Origin: Discostella pseudostelligera
Lineage: Eukaryota > Bacillariophyta > Thalassiosirophyceae > Thalassiosirales > Thalassiosiraceae
DNA length: 64,000 bases
NCBI GenBank assembly: GCA_036940085.1
Contig: JALLBK010000134.1
Coordinates: 1-64,000 of the forward strand
Direction: 5' to 3'
Shown here piece after piece: positions 54,518 to 63,764 of this stretch. The notes below the pieces were generated by a model, which had not been told where the DNA came from, made no database searches, and saw only the letters and a list, made by a program, of their open reading frames with translations. Position numbers and translations under genes: made by a program. Within the stretch, counting starts at the first letter, position 1. Each line of letters opens with the position of its first letter.

Positions 54518-55206
54518 GGTTGCGGCCTTGAAATTAGTAAGCTCCCCTACACTGCCTCTGCTGTTGCTGCTGAACCAAAGATCTCTCTACGACAGCATCA
54601 TGAAGATTCTCTATGGTTCTTATTTGCTTCGAGGCACTACTGGCGTCTCAGTTCCGGGGCCGAGTGTTGGTGTAGGGAGGGGCTCAATGTTTTGGCCGTC
54701 ATGGTTCATGTGCATGAGTTCGAGTATCTAGGTTCGAGTTCGAGTGCAGTGTGAGCACAAGATGTGCTCGGAATGGCGCGTTCGGATGACAATGAGAAAT
54801 TTTCGCGTGGGTGAGAAAGGGGGTTGGCTCTTCTATTCTGTCGCCAAACCACTCGCCTTGTGTGCCGTGCCTATTTAACAAGTCTGTAAGTATTATACGC
54901 ATTATTCCTGTCCCAATGATAGAATATTCAATTGTTATGTACCTGCCCGGCTAACCTTTTGAAGGGTTGGGCAAGCCTCTTTCTTAAGCCCCTCTCTTTC
55001 TGTGTCATGAAGGGCTGTAGAAGACTGGGCTGATTTGTCTTTCGTTGCATCTCGTTATCTCTCGTTATCTACACATCGTGCATCTACTGCATGCAAGATG
55101 ATGCACGCTATTTGCTATTGCTACTGAAAGATTATTTCATGCTCTCCTTCTTCGTGCATCGGCAAAGATCTAAGATCTTTCGGCTATCGTATCGGCATTC
55201 GGCAGT
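54518..55206. promoter_or_regulatory. Divergent intergenic region with a 17-bp interrupted palindrome
   Basis: The 689-bp gap precedes the aspartic-protease-like gene. AAAGATCTAAGATCTTT at 55164-55180 has two 8-base arms that are exact reverse complements around one A, ending 26 bp before the start codon. CTCGTTATCT is repeated in tandem near 55050-55070, and GCCCGGCTAACC/GGTTGGGC near 54945-54972 can form a short hairpin. No CCCGCC box was noticed. Confidence 0.5.
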
Positions 55207-57768
55207 ATGTTGATGGTTCATAATACCATGAAACTGGTGGGCGGGGGTCTCTCTCTGATGGCAGCAGTATGGGCATCATCATCATCCTCCAGCGTCGCTG
55301 CCGACGCAGACAGTCGAAACAGCGATGGTGCCAACACCAACATGGGCATCGGCGTCGACGTCGACAATGGCAATGGACTCCTTACGTTCCCCCTGCTCAG
55401 CCATGATCATGTAGTCGAACGACGACGTCGAGAACTTTTAGCCGACGGATACGACATTGATCCCACTCGTCATCGTCTTGATCATGATCGCATCCCTTTG
55501 CACCGCGGTGGTGTTGATGATTCTGAATTTGCTACTGGCGACGGCGGTCATGATCATCGTTCACTCTCCAATCTCAAACAACAAATCGGCGCACTCTACC
55601 AAGGCTACGGCACCCACTACATGGATCTTTGGGTAGGCTACCCCTCCCAACGTCAAACGGTCATTGTCGATACCGGCTCCTCCGTTTCCGTATTTCCCTG
55701 CAGCACATGCGTTAATTGTGGCAGTCATACCGATCCACCCTTTAATGAACTGTTATCGGAGTCATTCATTGCCAAGGTCTGTACAGCTGGGGGGGACAAT
55801 GGTGGATGTATCTTTGGGACATGTATGGATAATGGAAGCTGTCTCATTTCGCGTACTATTGAAACATCCTCCCAAGATAGCAGCAGTAGTACTGCTGTTG
55901 ACAGTTGGACTGCCTTCGAGGCCGAAGACATTGTCTATGCGGCCGGTCTACATGATGAAGCACTTGATTCACCCGTGGTTGATCTAAACCCTGATGATCC
56001 TGCCAATGCCATTAAATTTTCATTCCCATTGACATTTGGTTGTCAAATTTCCACCTCGGGATACTTTGCCAAACAATTAGCCAGTGGTGTCATGGGATTA
56101 GATCGACGAGGGCAGAGCTTTTGGGGACAAATGCGTGCATCTCAATTGATATCACATTCTCAATTTAGTCTATGCTTTGGGAATCCAACTCCATACGGGT
56201 CGGTTGCTGGTGTGGTTACCTTGGGGGGTGTGGATAAACGATTACATAAAACTCCCATGGTATTTGCCAATAGTGCCGGAGATCGTTTTACTACCAATTA
56301 CAAGGTGCAAGTTCGAAAAATGTATTTGAGAGAGGGGAATGATATGAGTGTTATGAATGATGTCACAATGAAGTATCATTTGGTTGATGCTAGCATGGAG
56401 TGGTTGAATGGAGAACAAATGTTCAATTTGGAATCGGCCACGACGGATACATACTTCATTAAATCTCTGTCGGGTGCATTTCGTAATTTGTGGTTAGAGA
56501 TTACTGGAATGGAATTCACTAACGAGCCCATGGCTATGGGAGGGAATAGTGGTGTGGATCTGCTCAAGTTACCCACCATCGTACTGCAAATAATTCCTCA
56601 TAATGGTGGAATTGGTGATGAAGTCCAAACGGGTGATCCACGGGAAGTGAATGGCTTAGCTGGAATTGTCGATATGAGCACACCGAATGATGTATTGTTG
56701 GCCATTCCTCCTCAACACTACATGCAAAATAATAAGGATGGGACATTTACTCCGCGCATATATCTCGATAGGGACAATGCACTGGGAAATGTTCTGGGTG
56801 CCAATGCAATGATGGGACATGATGTCATGTTTGATTTGGAAGTGGGTCGGATTGGTTTTTCGGAGAGTGATTGCGATTATGCACGGTTGATAGCAGGGGG
56901 TGGTGAAGATGCTGCAGTTGACGTTGACAACAATGAGGATGGCCTACTTGCAGCACAACAGACTTCGGACACCAACAACAACAGCATACTCTGCACGAGC
57001 AATCGATGTTTTGGACTCTTCGCGTTCACAATGATACTGATCTTCTTCACATGCTTCTTGTTTGCCCGACGTTACGTCAACAGGCAGGACAATGTCACCT
57101 CAGGTGATAGTAGCATCAGAGACATTGAGAGCTCGTCGGAGTTTGAAATGCAACTGAAGTCATCTCAAAATAAGCATCCGCGTGGGGATATGTCGTACTC
57201 AGATGGTAGTAGTAGGTATCGTGACACCCCATCCTCCCATTCGTCCTCCAATGGTTCCATTCGTTCGTCAGATGCATCGGGCAGCCGAAAGGATCAATAC
57301 ATCAATCGTGATGGCGAACGAGGAAGTCATTATACCGACGAACCTCGTCGTCAACGTTACCATGACAGGCGTCGGAGCAGCCGCGAATCGGACGACGGTG
57401 GTGACTTTCGTAGCAGCACACAGTCGGTGCATACCCACAGTAGTGGTACCAGCGGTAGTTCCGAGGGAAGTCGCGAAACTCGTCAAAGTTCTCGAACGCA
57501 CAATTCGTCACGTAGTCTTGGGACACACCATTCGGTTCGCTCCTCTGCAAGTAGACAAAGCACTCGGTCCAGTGCATCTCGTCAGAGTTCAGCGACTAAG
57601 GAAAGTCACAGGACAAGCGGCAGTAGTAGCAGTAGGAGGAGTCAATACGATGATGGTCGAAGTCGCTATTCTGATAGAGAGTATGGCCATGAACGATCCT
57701 CAAGTCGTCGCTATGGTAGCGGATATGAAGATGATGACGATTTACCGAGGCCTCCGTCAATCTCTTAA
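55207..57768 (+). CDS. Pepsin-family (A1) aspartic-protease-like type I membrane protein
   Basis: A single exon encodes 853 residues. A signal peptide (MLMVHNTMKLVGGGLSLMAA) leads to a region with YMDLWVGYPSQRQTVIVDTG where DTGSS at about residue 155 is the first catalytic site. GCQISTSGYFAKQLASGVMG and FSLCFGNPTPYGSVAGVVTL are typical of the family. The second site reads NLESATTDTYFIKSLSGAF, where the usual DSGTT is ESATT (Glu at about residue 409, Ala for Gly). A transmembrane helix at about 601-623 (LFAFTMILIFFTCFLFA) is followed by some 225 cytosolic residues rich in Ser/Arg/His. The large tail is unusual. Catalysis is uncertain because of the second site; the fold assignment is firm. Confidence 0.82.
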   Translation: MLMVHNTMKLVGGGLSLMAAVWASSSSSSVAADADSRNSDGANTNMGIGVDVDNGNGLLTFPLLSHDHVVERRRRELLADGYDIDPTRHRLDHDRIPLHRGGVDDSEFATGDGGHDHRSLSNLKQQIGALYQGYGTHYMDLWVGYPSQRQTVIVDTGSSVSVFPCSTCVNCGSHTDPPFNELLSESFIAKVCTAGGDNGGCIFGTCMDNGSCLISRTIETSSQDSSSSTAVDSWTAFEAEDIVYAAGLHDEALDSPVVDLNPDDPANAIKFSFPLTFGCQISTSGYFAKQLASGVMGLDRRGQSFWGQMRASQLISHSQFSLCFGNPTPYGSVAGVVTLGGVDKRLHKTPMVFANSAGDRFTTNYKVQVRKMYLREGNDMSVMNDVTMKYHLVDASMEWLNGEQMFNLESATTDTYFIKSLSGAFRNLWLEITGMEFTNEPMAMGGNSGVDLLKLPTIVLQIIPHNGGIGDEVQTGDPREVNGLAGIVDMSTPNDVLLAIPPQHYMQNNKDGTFTPRIYLDRDNALGNVLGANAMMGHDVMFDLEVGRIGFSESDCDYARLIAGGGEDAAVDVDNNEDGLLAAQQTSDTNNNSILCTSNRCFGLFAFTMILIFFTCFLFARRYVNRQDNVTSGDSSIRDIESSSEFEMQLKSSQNKHPRGDMSYSDGSSRYRDTPSSHSSSNGSIRSSDASGSRKDQYINRDGERGSHYTDEPRRQRYHDRRRSSRESDDGGDFRSSTQSVHTHSSGTSGSSEGSRETRQSSRTHNSSRSLGTHHSVRSSASRQSTRSSASRQSSATKESHRTSGSSSSRRSQYDDGRSRYSDREYGHERSSSRRYGSGYEDDDDLPRPPSIS

Positions 57769-58029
57769 AGGCAGTGCACAGTACATCATTATGATGGTAT
57801 GATTTCATCATTCATGGTATGGTTGTACATCGTGCAATTTGTTTGCCTTTAGAAAGCTATTATAATGTTTTAGTCCTTAATTTTGATTTAGTCCTTAATT
57901 TTGCTTTGAGAGTTCACTATGATAGTCATGAATGCACGAAAGCAGCGTAGGGTGCTGTCTCCAACGAATGTTCATGCATCATGTGTCCGTGAACATGCAA
58001 TGCCTGAGCGAGAGCGGCGCCGGTCATAT

Positions 58030-60963
58030 TCACAACGCCCCATCGTAGCTCTCGATGTTATCCGAAGGGATGATAAGCTCCGGACTTGCTGGTACAGTAG
58101 CTGGTAGTACGGACTGCGGTTGCTGCTCCTCCACCTCCTCTTCTAACGTATCAGCAAACATGGGGGTTGATTCCGCCCTCTTCTCTATTTTTGGAAGAAA
58201 TATCGACTCGTTCCCACCAGCGCCCTTGTTGTTAGCCTTGTACATGATGGAAATCTGATGAAACAAATCCAATATTCCTCCCTGAATATCAATGGCACCA
58301 CCGACGACATCTTCGGGTGGATACACTCCTCGGGGACCTTTCCCGAGCAACGTCCTAATGCGTTTATTATTCTTAACGCGTCGACCAATGCTGAGCTTCG
58401 AGCTCATGCGATGATATTCTTCTGTAATAAAACGGAAGAATTCAGGGCTGAACGTGACATTTTCGGCAATGAATTCTTGAATGCGCGCAAAGAGAGGTAG
58501 GTATTCTGGGGATAGTGTCGTGACGACTCGGGCCCATTCCTCGCCAGAGGTTAACTCCGGGTTCTGGCGCTTGCCTAGCAATGGCAAGGAGGTGGATGAT
58601 GAATCCGCGTCCACATTGCCATTGTTATCTTCATTGTCACTCGAGGGCATAGCGTCGGGAACCTTATTGTCATTCGAATTCTTGTCTGCCAGCAGGTCAT
58701 GCTGTAGAACTGCATTTGCGGCAGCAACCTTGGCCTTTTCGGCCTCGTCGGCGGCGGCACGTGCCATCCTCTCCCTCCTTCTAATTTCTTCCATAATTCT
58801 ACGAGCCTGCTCTTCCTTCTTATCCGCGATGCTCTTGAGCTGCATCGCGACCGGATGGGATGTCACCCTGTAAAACAACATGTAAGCCTCGGCATTGCGA
58901 ACTTCCTCCCACGACGAACGTACCACCTTGGCATCGTCCATCATCCACCACTCCTTCTTCGTGACATTGTGGACATACGACACATAATGTCCGGAATGAC
59001 TATTCTTCCCACTGTGCACGACCACGGCAAAGAGACGGCAAATGGCCTTTTGGAAGACAGTCTGTTGCAATTGAGGGGTCAAGTAGGGCTTCATATCCAA
59101 GACGGGACCGAAACCAACATGTCCCTCAATCTTCGCGGAACCGGATGGACCAACATTGTCAAAGTCCACTTGTGAGATGTTGCTCCCTCCTCCACCACGC
59201 GCGGAGGATCGGCTGCTGCTTCGAGTGCTCCCACTGCTATTATTCTCGTTGTAAAAGCCCGGACCTCCTCCACCCCCGCCCCTCTTGCTACCACCCCCTC
59301 CTCCGCCAACACCACCTCCCGATCCATAACGGAACCTCTTGAGATGCAATGTCAAAATGGGTGGGATGGACGCGAGCTTCGATGTCTTCGTAGCCTTTCC
59401 GAGCTTACCGCACTTTTCACACTTGTATCCCGAGTCGAGATGTTCACTACTAATGAACCGTTCCAGGGCTTGTGTGACATCTGCCAAGGGTAAATTGGAC
59501 GTGGGGGATGTGGAACGTGACAATGACATGGATGAGCTGCCACATCCACCTCCGATCCCTCCACTGCCACCACCTCCACGCGAAGATGAAGAGTATAAAT
59601 TCGAAGTGCTGCTACTCGTAATAACATCATCGTGCTTCATGGGTAAAATGTCCAAGCCAATGTCTTCAATAGGGTCAATTTTGCACGACGTCGTTTGGCA
59701 GGCGGAGCACTTGACCCGCGATTCTACAGTGCCACGAAACAGACGAAAGGGATATTCGTTATCGTCGTTACTGGAGACTGTTCCTCGTGCCCTGCTGTCG
59801 TCGGCGTTGTTGTTGATGTTGACGCTGTTGTTGTTGTTCTTGTTGTTGTTGTTGTTGCCGAGAGATGTTTCTGCTCGAGCAGCCTTGCAGCTCGTTTGCA
59901 TGGCATCTATTAACAATCTCAAGAACTCATGCGAGTCCTCTTGCACGCCGCGACGGAACCATGGAGCAACCTTGGACATGAACCCAGATACGAATGCCTC
60001 TGGTACGAAGGGTGCGTCTGGTGATGGACTGCCACTGCTGCTCATTGGTGGGGGAGTAGCAGAAGCGTTATCAACATTCTCCTCTTGCTCGTCATCCTCG
60101 TTGTTATCACCCAATATCTCCTCTTCGGGTCTGGAATGAACCCGACCCAGTAGTCGCTCGACCTCACACAACGTGCAGTATTCATAGTCGGGCATGGTCT
60201 CGAGACTCACACCTCCTCCTCCACCTCCGTTTGAATTTGCATCCCCACTTTGCTTTTTCGAACGCTTCTTGTTCGATGATGAACCCCCCGATCCAGCGGA
60301 ACCATTGGATGAAGAAGAATTAGATCGGCGATGATGGGTGGATGATGTTTTGGAATCTTTGGAATTAGTTCTGTGAGCCGGGTGTTTCGAGACGTCCCCA
60401 TCATCCACGTCAGTATTTCTGCTCCTTATATTCCTCCTCCTCCTTCGTTCATTCCGCAACGCAACTGGACATTTTCGTAAATGGCACTCAGCATCGAGGG
60501 CATGGCATAATTCTGGTGCATGTGCCAACGCCTGAAGTGCGGCATTCATGTAGCATGTATTGCCAAGGTTGGCTACTCCAGTGGCTGAATTGTGGGAGAA
60601 ACGATAAAAGATTGTGTGCCGAAGACTTGAGAATTGAAAGACATTATGAACGAGTTGATGGCAAAGTGGCTCGAGAGATGACTTACCAACCTCGCGAGGA
60701 GGGGGTGGGGGTACAAAATTGGCGGGGATTTCAAACCCTCCTCCGTTATCGGTCATGCCATTGCCATTGCTGCTGCCAGATGGCTTCGGTGCTTTGGTCC
60801 CATGCTCGCTACTAGATGACGCCATGATCATCGTGGCAGTAGAAGAGAGTGACTCCACGACTACTGAAGAAGAAGTTGTCGTCCTGGGTGGCGGTGGAGG
60901 AGGGGGGGAGGGTGTGGGCTGTCGATATGGAGGCATCCTGTCGACGAGCCCTCCCCACAACAA
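58030..60963 (-). CDS. Ubiquitin-specific protease, USP36/USP42-like
   Basis: The unbroken frame encodes 977 residues, but a 102-bp GT-AG intron (60585-60686, donor GTAAGT) lies just before the catalytic Cys box, giving 943 residues when spliced. The Cys box GVANLGNTCYMNAALQALAH, QEDSHEFLRLLIDAMQ, FRGTVESRVKCSACQTTS, then KCEKCGKLGKATKTSKLAS with the zinc-type Cys pairs, LTLHLKRFRYG and the His box HSGHYVSYVHNVTKKEWWMM are all present, so Cys and His of the triad are in place. The pattern is of the USP36/42/Ubp10 group, which acts on nucleolar and chromatin proteins. Gly/Ser-rich linkers and a C-terminal coiled coil (KKEEQARRIMEEIRRRERMA) surround it. Start could also be 60936. Confidence 0.88.
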   Translation of the reverse strand: MLWGGLVDRMPPYRQPTPSPPPPPPPRTTTSSSVVVESLSSTATMIMASSSSEHGTKAPKPSGSSNGNGMTDNGGGFEIPANFVPPPPPREVGKSSLEPLCHQLVHNVFQFSSLRHTIFYRFSHNSATGVANLGNTCYMNAALQALAHAPELCHALDAECHLRKCPVALRNERRRRRNIRSRNTDVDDGDVSKHPAHRTNSKDSKTSSTHHRRSNSSSSNGSAGSGGSSSNKKRSKKQSGDANSNGGGGGGVSLETMPDYEYCTLCEVERLLGRVHSRPEEEILGDNNEDDEQEENVDNASATPPPMSSSGSPSPDAPFVPEAFVSGFMSKVAPWFRRGVQEDSHEFLRLLIDAMQTSCKAARAETSLGNNNNNKNNNNSVNINNNADDSRARGTVSSNDDNEYPFRLFRGTVESRVKCSACQTTSCKIDPIEDIGLDILPMKHDDVITSSSTSNLYSSSSRGGGGSGGIGGGCGSSSMSLSRSTSPTSNLPLADVTQALERFISSEHLDSGYKCEKCGKLGKATKTSKLASIPPILTLHLKRFRYGSGGGVGGGGGGSKRGGGGGGPGFYNENNSSGSTRSSSRSSARGGGGSNISQVDFDNVGPSGSAKIEGHVGFGPVLDMKPYLTPQLQQTVFQKAICRLFAVVVHSGKNSHSGHYVSYVHNVTKKEWWMMDDAKVVRSSWEEVRNAEAYMLFYRVTSHPVAMQLKSIADKKEEQARRIMEEIRRRERMARAAADEAEKAKVAAANAVLQHDLLADKNSNDNKVPDAMPSSDNEDNNGNVDADSSSTSLPLLGKRQNPELTSGEEWARVVTTLSPEYLPLFARIQEFIAENVTFSPEFFRFITEEYHRMSSKLSIGRRVKNNKRIRTLLGKGPRGVYPPEDVVGGAIDIQGGILDLFHQISIMYKANNKGAGGNESIFLPKIEKRAESTPMFADTLEEEVEEQQPQSVLPATVPASPELIIPSDNIESYDGAL

Positions 60964-61652
60964 CTTCGAAATTTAAATTGAGCTTTGATTGATGCCTATC
61001 GAAGCGATCAGTGACCCCGTAGGAAGAAAATAGATCCAAGCCCCAACTCTCGCTGCCACAAATAATGAGCCATCCTCGTTTATCCCGAGAGTGGATCCGT
61101 CTTCTTACTGCCTCCCCGATGACATCGTCATCATCATCGTGGAGTGGACGGCGGAGGAGGAAATGCCATGGTGATGAGAGGTCGAGAGTGAGAGAGGGCG
61201 GGGTCTTTCAAGGCGGCAACAGGCGGCATGCAGACGATGCCGCCAAAAGCTGTACTAATTCCTTTGTGACTTCGCGGGCTTTCTCTCGAGGTGCCAGCTG
61301 TCCCGCGTTGGCTGCTGCAATAGAGATGGAGAAAATGCAGGAAAATTCGCGTCTTGTGTGCGAGAGGAGAGACAGAAGAGAAATGCCAAAAAAATCAAAA
61401 ATCCCAAACAAAAAGGCGGGAGAGGGCAATGCAAGACACGAAAGTTGAGGCAGTTTTGCGATGTTATTCACAGTGAAAGAGTTGAAAAGTTCGCCAAAGT
61501 TGCTCGAGTGTCAGTCTTAAACTTCCCCTGCAGCACAGCTCCACCCCAAAGCACAATGATGTGGCCATGGCGAACATCGAACATTGTAAGGAGAATTATT
61601 GATGAATAGATGAAGCTCACTACTTCCTGCTGCACAATAGAATATATTAAAC
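60964..61652. other. Divergent intergenic region
   Basis: The 689-bp gap lies between the deubiquitinase and the mitochondrial protein gene. An AAAGGCGGGAGAG box is at about 61412-61424. An open frame (61065-61448) contains low-complexity sequence and no family signature, so it is not called as a gene. Confidence 0.4.
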
Positions 61653-62444
61653 ATGAGTCTCCGAATGATAGCGCCCCGTCTTTCCTATTCGCGCTGCAGC
61701 ATCGCTCTCGGCAGCAAGAGCCGCACGACCACGACCTTATTTTCCCCGATCCGAATACTCAACACCAACAATGCATCCGCAGCACCACATCGCCGTCGGA
61801 GCTTCTCCACTAGCACTACATCATCATCGATATCATCTACGCCCAAGAAGCCAACTACGCCCGAAGAGGTGGAAGCAGCCCTCATTAAGGCCAATGAAAC
61901 TATGAAAGCGTACTATTCCTATCCTCCCGAAAAAGTGATTGCTGCCAAGAAATTAAAGTTTGAGGAGAGACATCGAGATAAACAATTTTATTTGCAATTG
62001 GCGTTGGGTGAGTCATCAATTGCGTTTCTGTGTGCATTCATGAGTCGTCGTCTCTGAACTTTTTCTAATGCACCGTCTGCTGCTTCAAACACTACATCTT
62101 ACATACTGAAACCAGGCATGTCACTGTTGTGCTCTTTTTTAATAACACCCTTCCTCGGACGTAAAATCGCCTACGATCCTGAATTCCGATCCAAATACAT
62201 TCCCAGTTGGTATGATTATACTATCGAAAAACCGAAGAATGCATGGACGAAAGAAGAATTGCATGAAGAGATCATGATGTTACAGAAGAAATTACGTGAA
62301 CGTGCCATTGCGGGAGAGTTTACGCCGGAAAAGTTGGAGGAGATGAGAAGGACGATGCATAAAAAGCCCGAGAAGGAGGAGCATGCTCATTTTGCGAAAT
62401 TACATCCTGGCGTGGACGATGATGAAGAGCTTGAGGATGAATAG
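61653..62444 (+). CDS. Small mitochondrial inner-membrane-type protein, unknown function
   Basis: Exon 1 is 61653-62007; exon 2 starts at about 62116 and ends at 62444 (GT-AG intron of about 108 bp, phase 1), giving 227 residues. The N-terminus is basic and Ser/Thr-rich without acids (MSLRMIAPRLSYSRCSIALG, later RRRSFSTSTTSS), a strong mitochondrial presequence. A conserved-looking matrix segment (VEAALIKANETMKAYYSYPP) leads into one hydrophobic span (GMSLLCSFLITPF), then YDPEFRSKYIPSWYDYTIEK and a charged coiled C-terminus. The layout recalls accessory subunits of respiratory complexes, but I do not recognise the family. A short intron must be removed to join the span to the presequence part. 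Confidence 0.65.
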
Positions 62445-62558
62445 GTGCTATACTTAAATAAGTGATGATTCGACAGAGAGCAGATGTGGATGTCTTTCGG
62501 GGTGATCATTTATTAGCCATGGAATAAATGGCATGTAGCTATTGTGTTTTTCCTCTCG

Positions 62559-63425
62559 TTAATCATCATCAAGATCATCCAAATCGTCATCATCACCATC
62601 CAAAAACAAATCTTTCTCTACCTTCTCTATCACGGCCTCCACCACACCTCCTGCGGACGAGGATCCATTTGCTTCGGTAGGATTTGTTTCACTACCATCA
62701 CCCACCTCCATACTCTCCCCCTCCTGATCCTTAAACAACTCCTTCTTATAATTGTAAAGTTCACGTCCACTCAATACACTCAACCCTTTTCCACCCTTCT
62801 TCTTCCTCATCTCGGCCTCGACCACCTTTTTAATTTCCGCCTCCTTGCGTTTCCGCTTGCGTTCTTGCCATTCCTTAAACGATGCTTCCGTTACGGGTGT
62901 GCCCACTTTACCTGAGGCCTTTAATTCCTTTAATTTTTGTTGTCGTTGTGCCTCGACTTTATCCTCGAGAGTGGGAACATAGTTGGGATCTTCCTTTAAC
63001 TTGTCTTCCATCTCTTGAGCATCCATTTGATACATCATTTTCATAGCTCGACTAGTCCCTCCCTTCTTGTCATCATCACCATGATCACGTCCTTTGGCTT
63101 CGACCTTACCTTCATTTTTGGCAAACTTGGGTCCTTTCTTACTTACCGCCAAGAGTGCCTCACCAAATAATGCCGCCTGCTCATCCTCCTTGGCTTTTTT
63201 GAGTAATTTACGTGTCTCCTTCTTTTGTTGTTCGAGTGCCCGTGCTCGTGCATCCATACCGGTATTCATGATTGATTTTTCAGTAGATTTGACATAGGCT
63301 TGAACTTTGGAAGACTTGTTTTTGTTTTTAAGGCCAAAGGTCTTGTCCTCCAGCATCTTCTCCTTTTTCTTTTGCAAGGCCTTTTTGGAGGCTTGTTCTT
63401 GGCTTTTATTCTTTCCTCCCGCCAT
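62559..63425 (-). CDS. ZC3H15/Tma46 (DFRP1)-like protein lacking CCCH zinc fingers
   Basis: A single exon encodes 288 residues. The N-terminus (KKKEKMLEDKTFGLKNKNKS) matches the start of ZC3H15, and the C-terminal block, TEASFKEWQERKRKRKEAEI then GGKGLSVLSGRELYNYKKELF, matches the DFRP domain that binds and stabilises the ribosome-associated GTPase DRG1. In animals and yeast two CCCH zinc fingers lie between these blocks. Here the intervening segment is Lys/Glu-rich coiled sequence without any CCCH set, and I see no intron or second exon that would provide one. The tail is a run of Asp. It is likely a cytosolic translation factor partner with altered RNA contact. Confidence 0.78.
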   Translation of the reverse strand: MAGGKNKSQEQASKKALQKKKEKMLEDKTFGLKNKNKSSKVQAYVKSTEKSIMNTGMDARARALEQQKKETRKLLKKAKEDEQAALFGEALLAVSKKGPKFAKNEGKVEAKGRDHGDDDKKGGTSRAMKMMYQMDAQEMEDKLKEDPNYVPTLEDKVEAQRQQKLKELKASGKVGTPVTEASFKEWQERKRKRKEAEIKKVVEAEMRKKKGGKGLSVLSGRELYNYKKELFKDQEGESMEVGDGSETNPTEANGSSSAGGVVEAVIEKVEKDLFLDGDDDDLDDLDDD

Positions 63426-63764
63426 GGTTGCACTAGGTGTTTATTTGCGTATGTAATATGAATATCGAGTGAGTCAATGGGGGCAAGGGGATATGCTTGA
63501 TTCCGATTGGAATTATTTCATCGACCTATCAGCTATCGGCTATCGGCTATCGGCTCGATCATCGATCGAATTGCTGCAATGGACACAGAAGGCAGGCATT
63601 TTGCATGCATGTGGCTGTGCAGGCACCACCGGTGGCGGGAGGGTTGCCGCTAGAAACGGACGAAAACAGATTCGCGGTCATAGTGGCGGGAGAGTTCGCG
63701 CCATCGCACTTTATCGACCTCGCCGCAGCCTCGCAGACACAAAAATCAAAAATCCAAGGCAACC
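63426..63764. promoter_or_regulatory. Divergent promoter with GCTATCG tandem repeat and GGCGGGA boxes
   Basis: Three tandem GCTATCG units begin at 63532. GGTGGCGGGAGG lies at 63631-63642 and AGTGGCGGGAGAG at 63682-63694, the same E2F-like core found in other promoters. The gap lies between the ZC3H15-like gene and the gene starting at 63765. Confidence 0.5.

Noticed and set aside
54945..54972. Hairpin resembling a structured RNA or tRNA fragment
   Set aside because: Stem of only eight interrupted pairs; no tRNA arms, T-loop sequence or anticodon stem.
57182..57802. 206-codon frame overlapping the protease-like tail
   Set aside because: Out-of-frame reading of the Ser/Arg-rich tail; Val/Thr/Met-rich without any motif.
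59339..60139. 266-codon plus-strand open frame
   Set aside because: Antisense to the deubiquitinase, whose conserved motifs are on the minus strand across the same bases.
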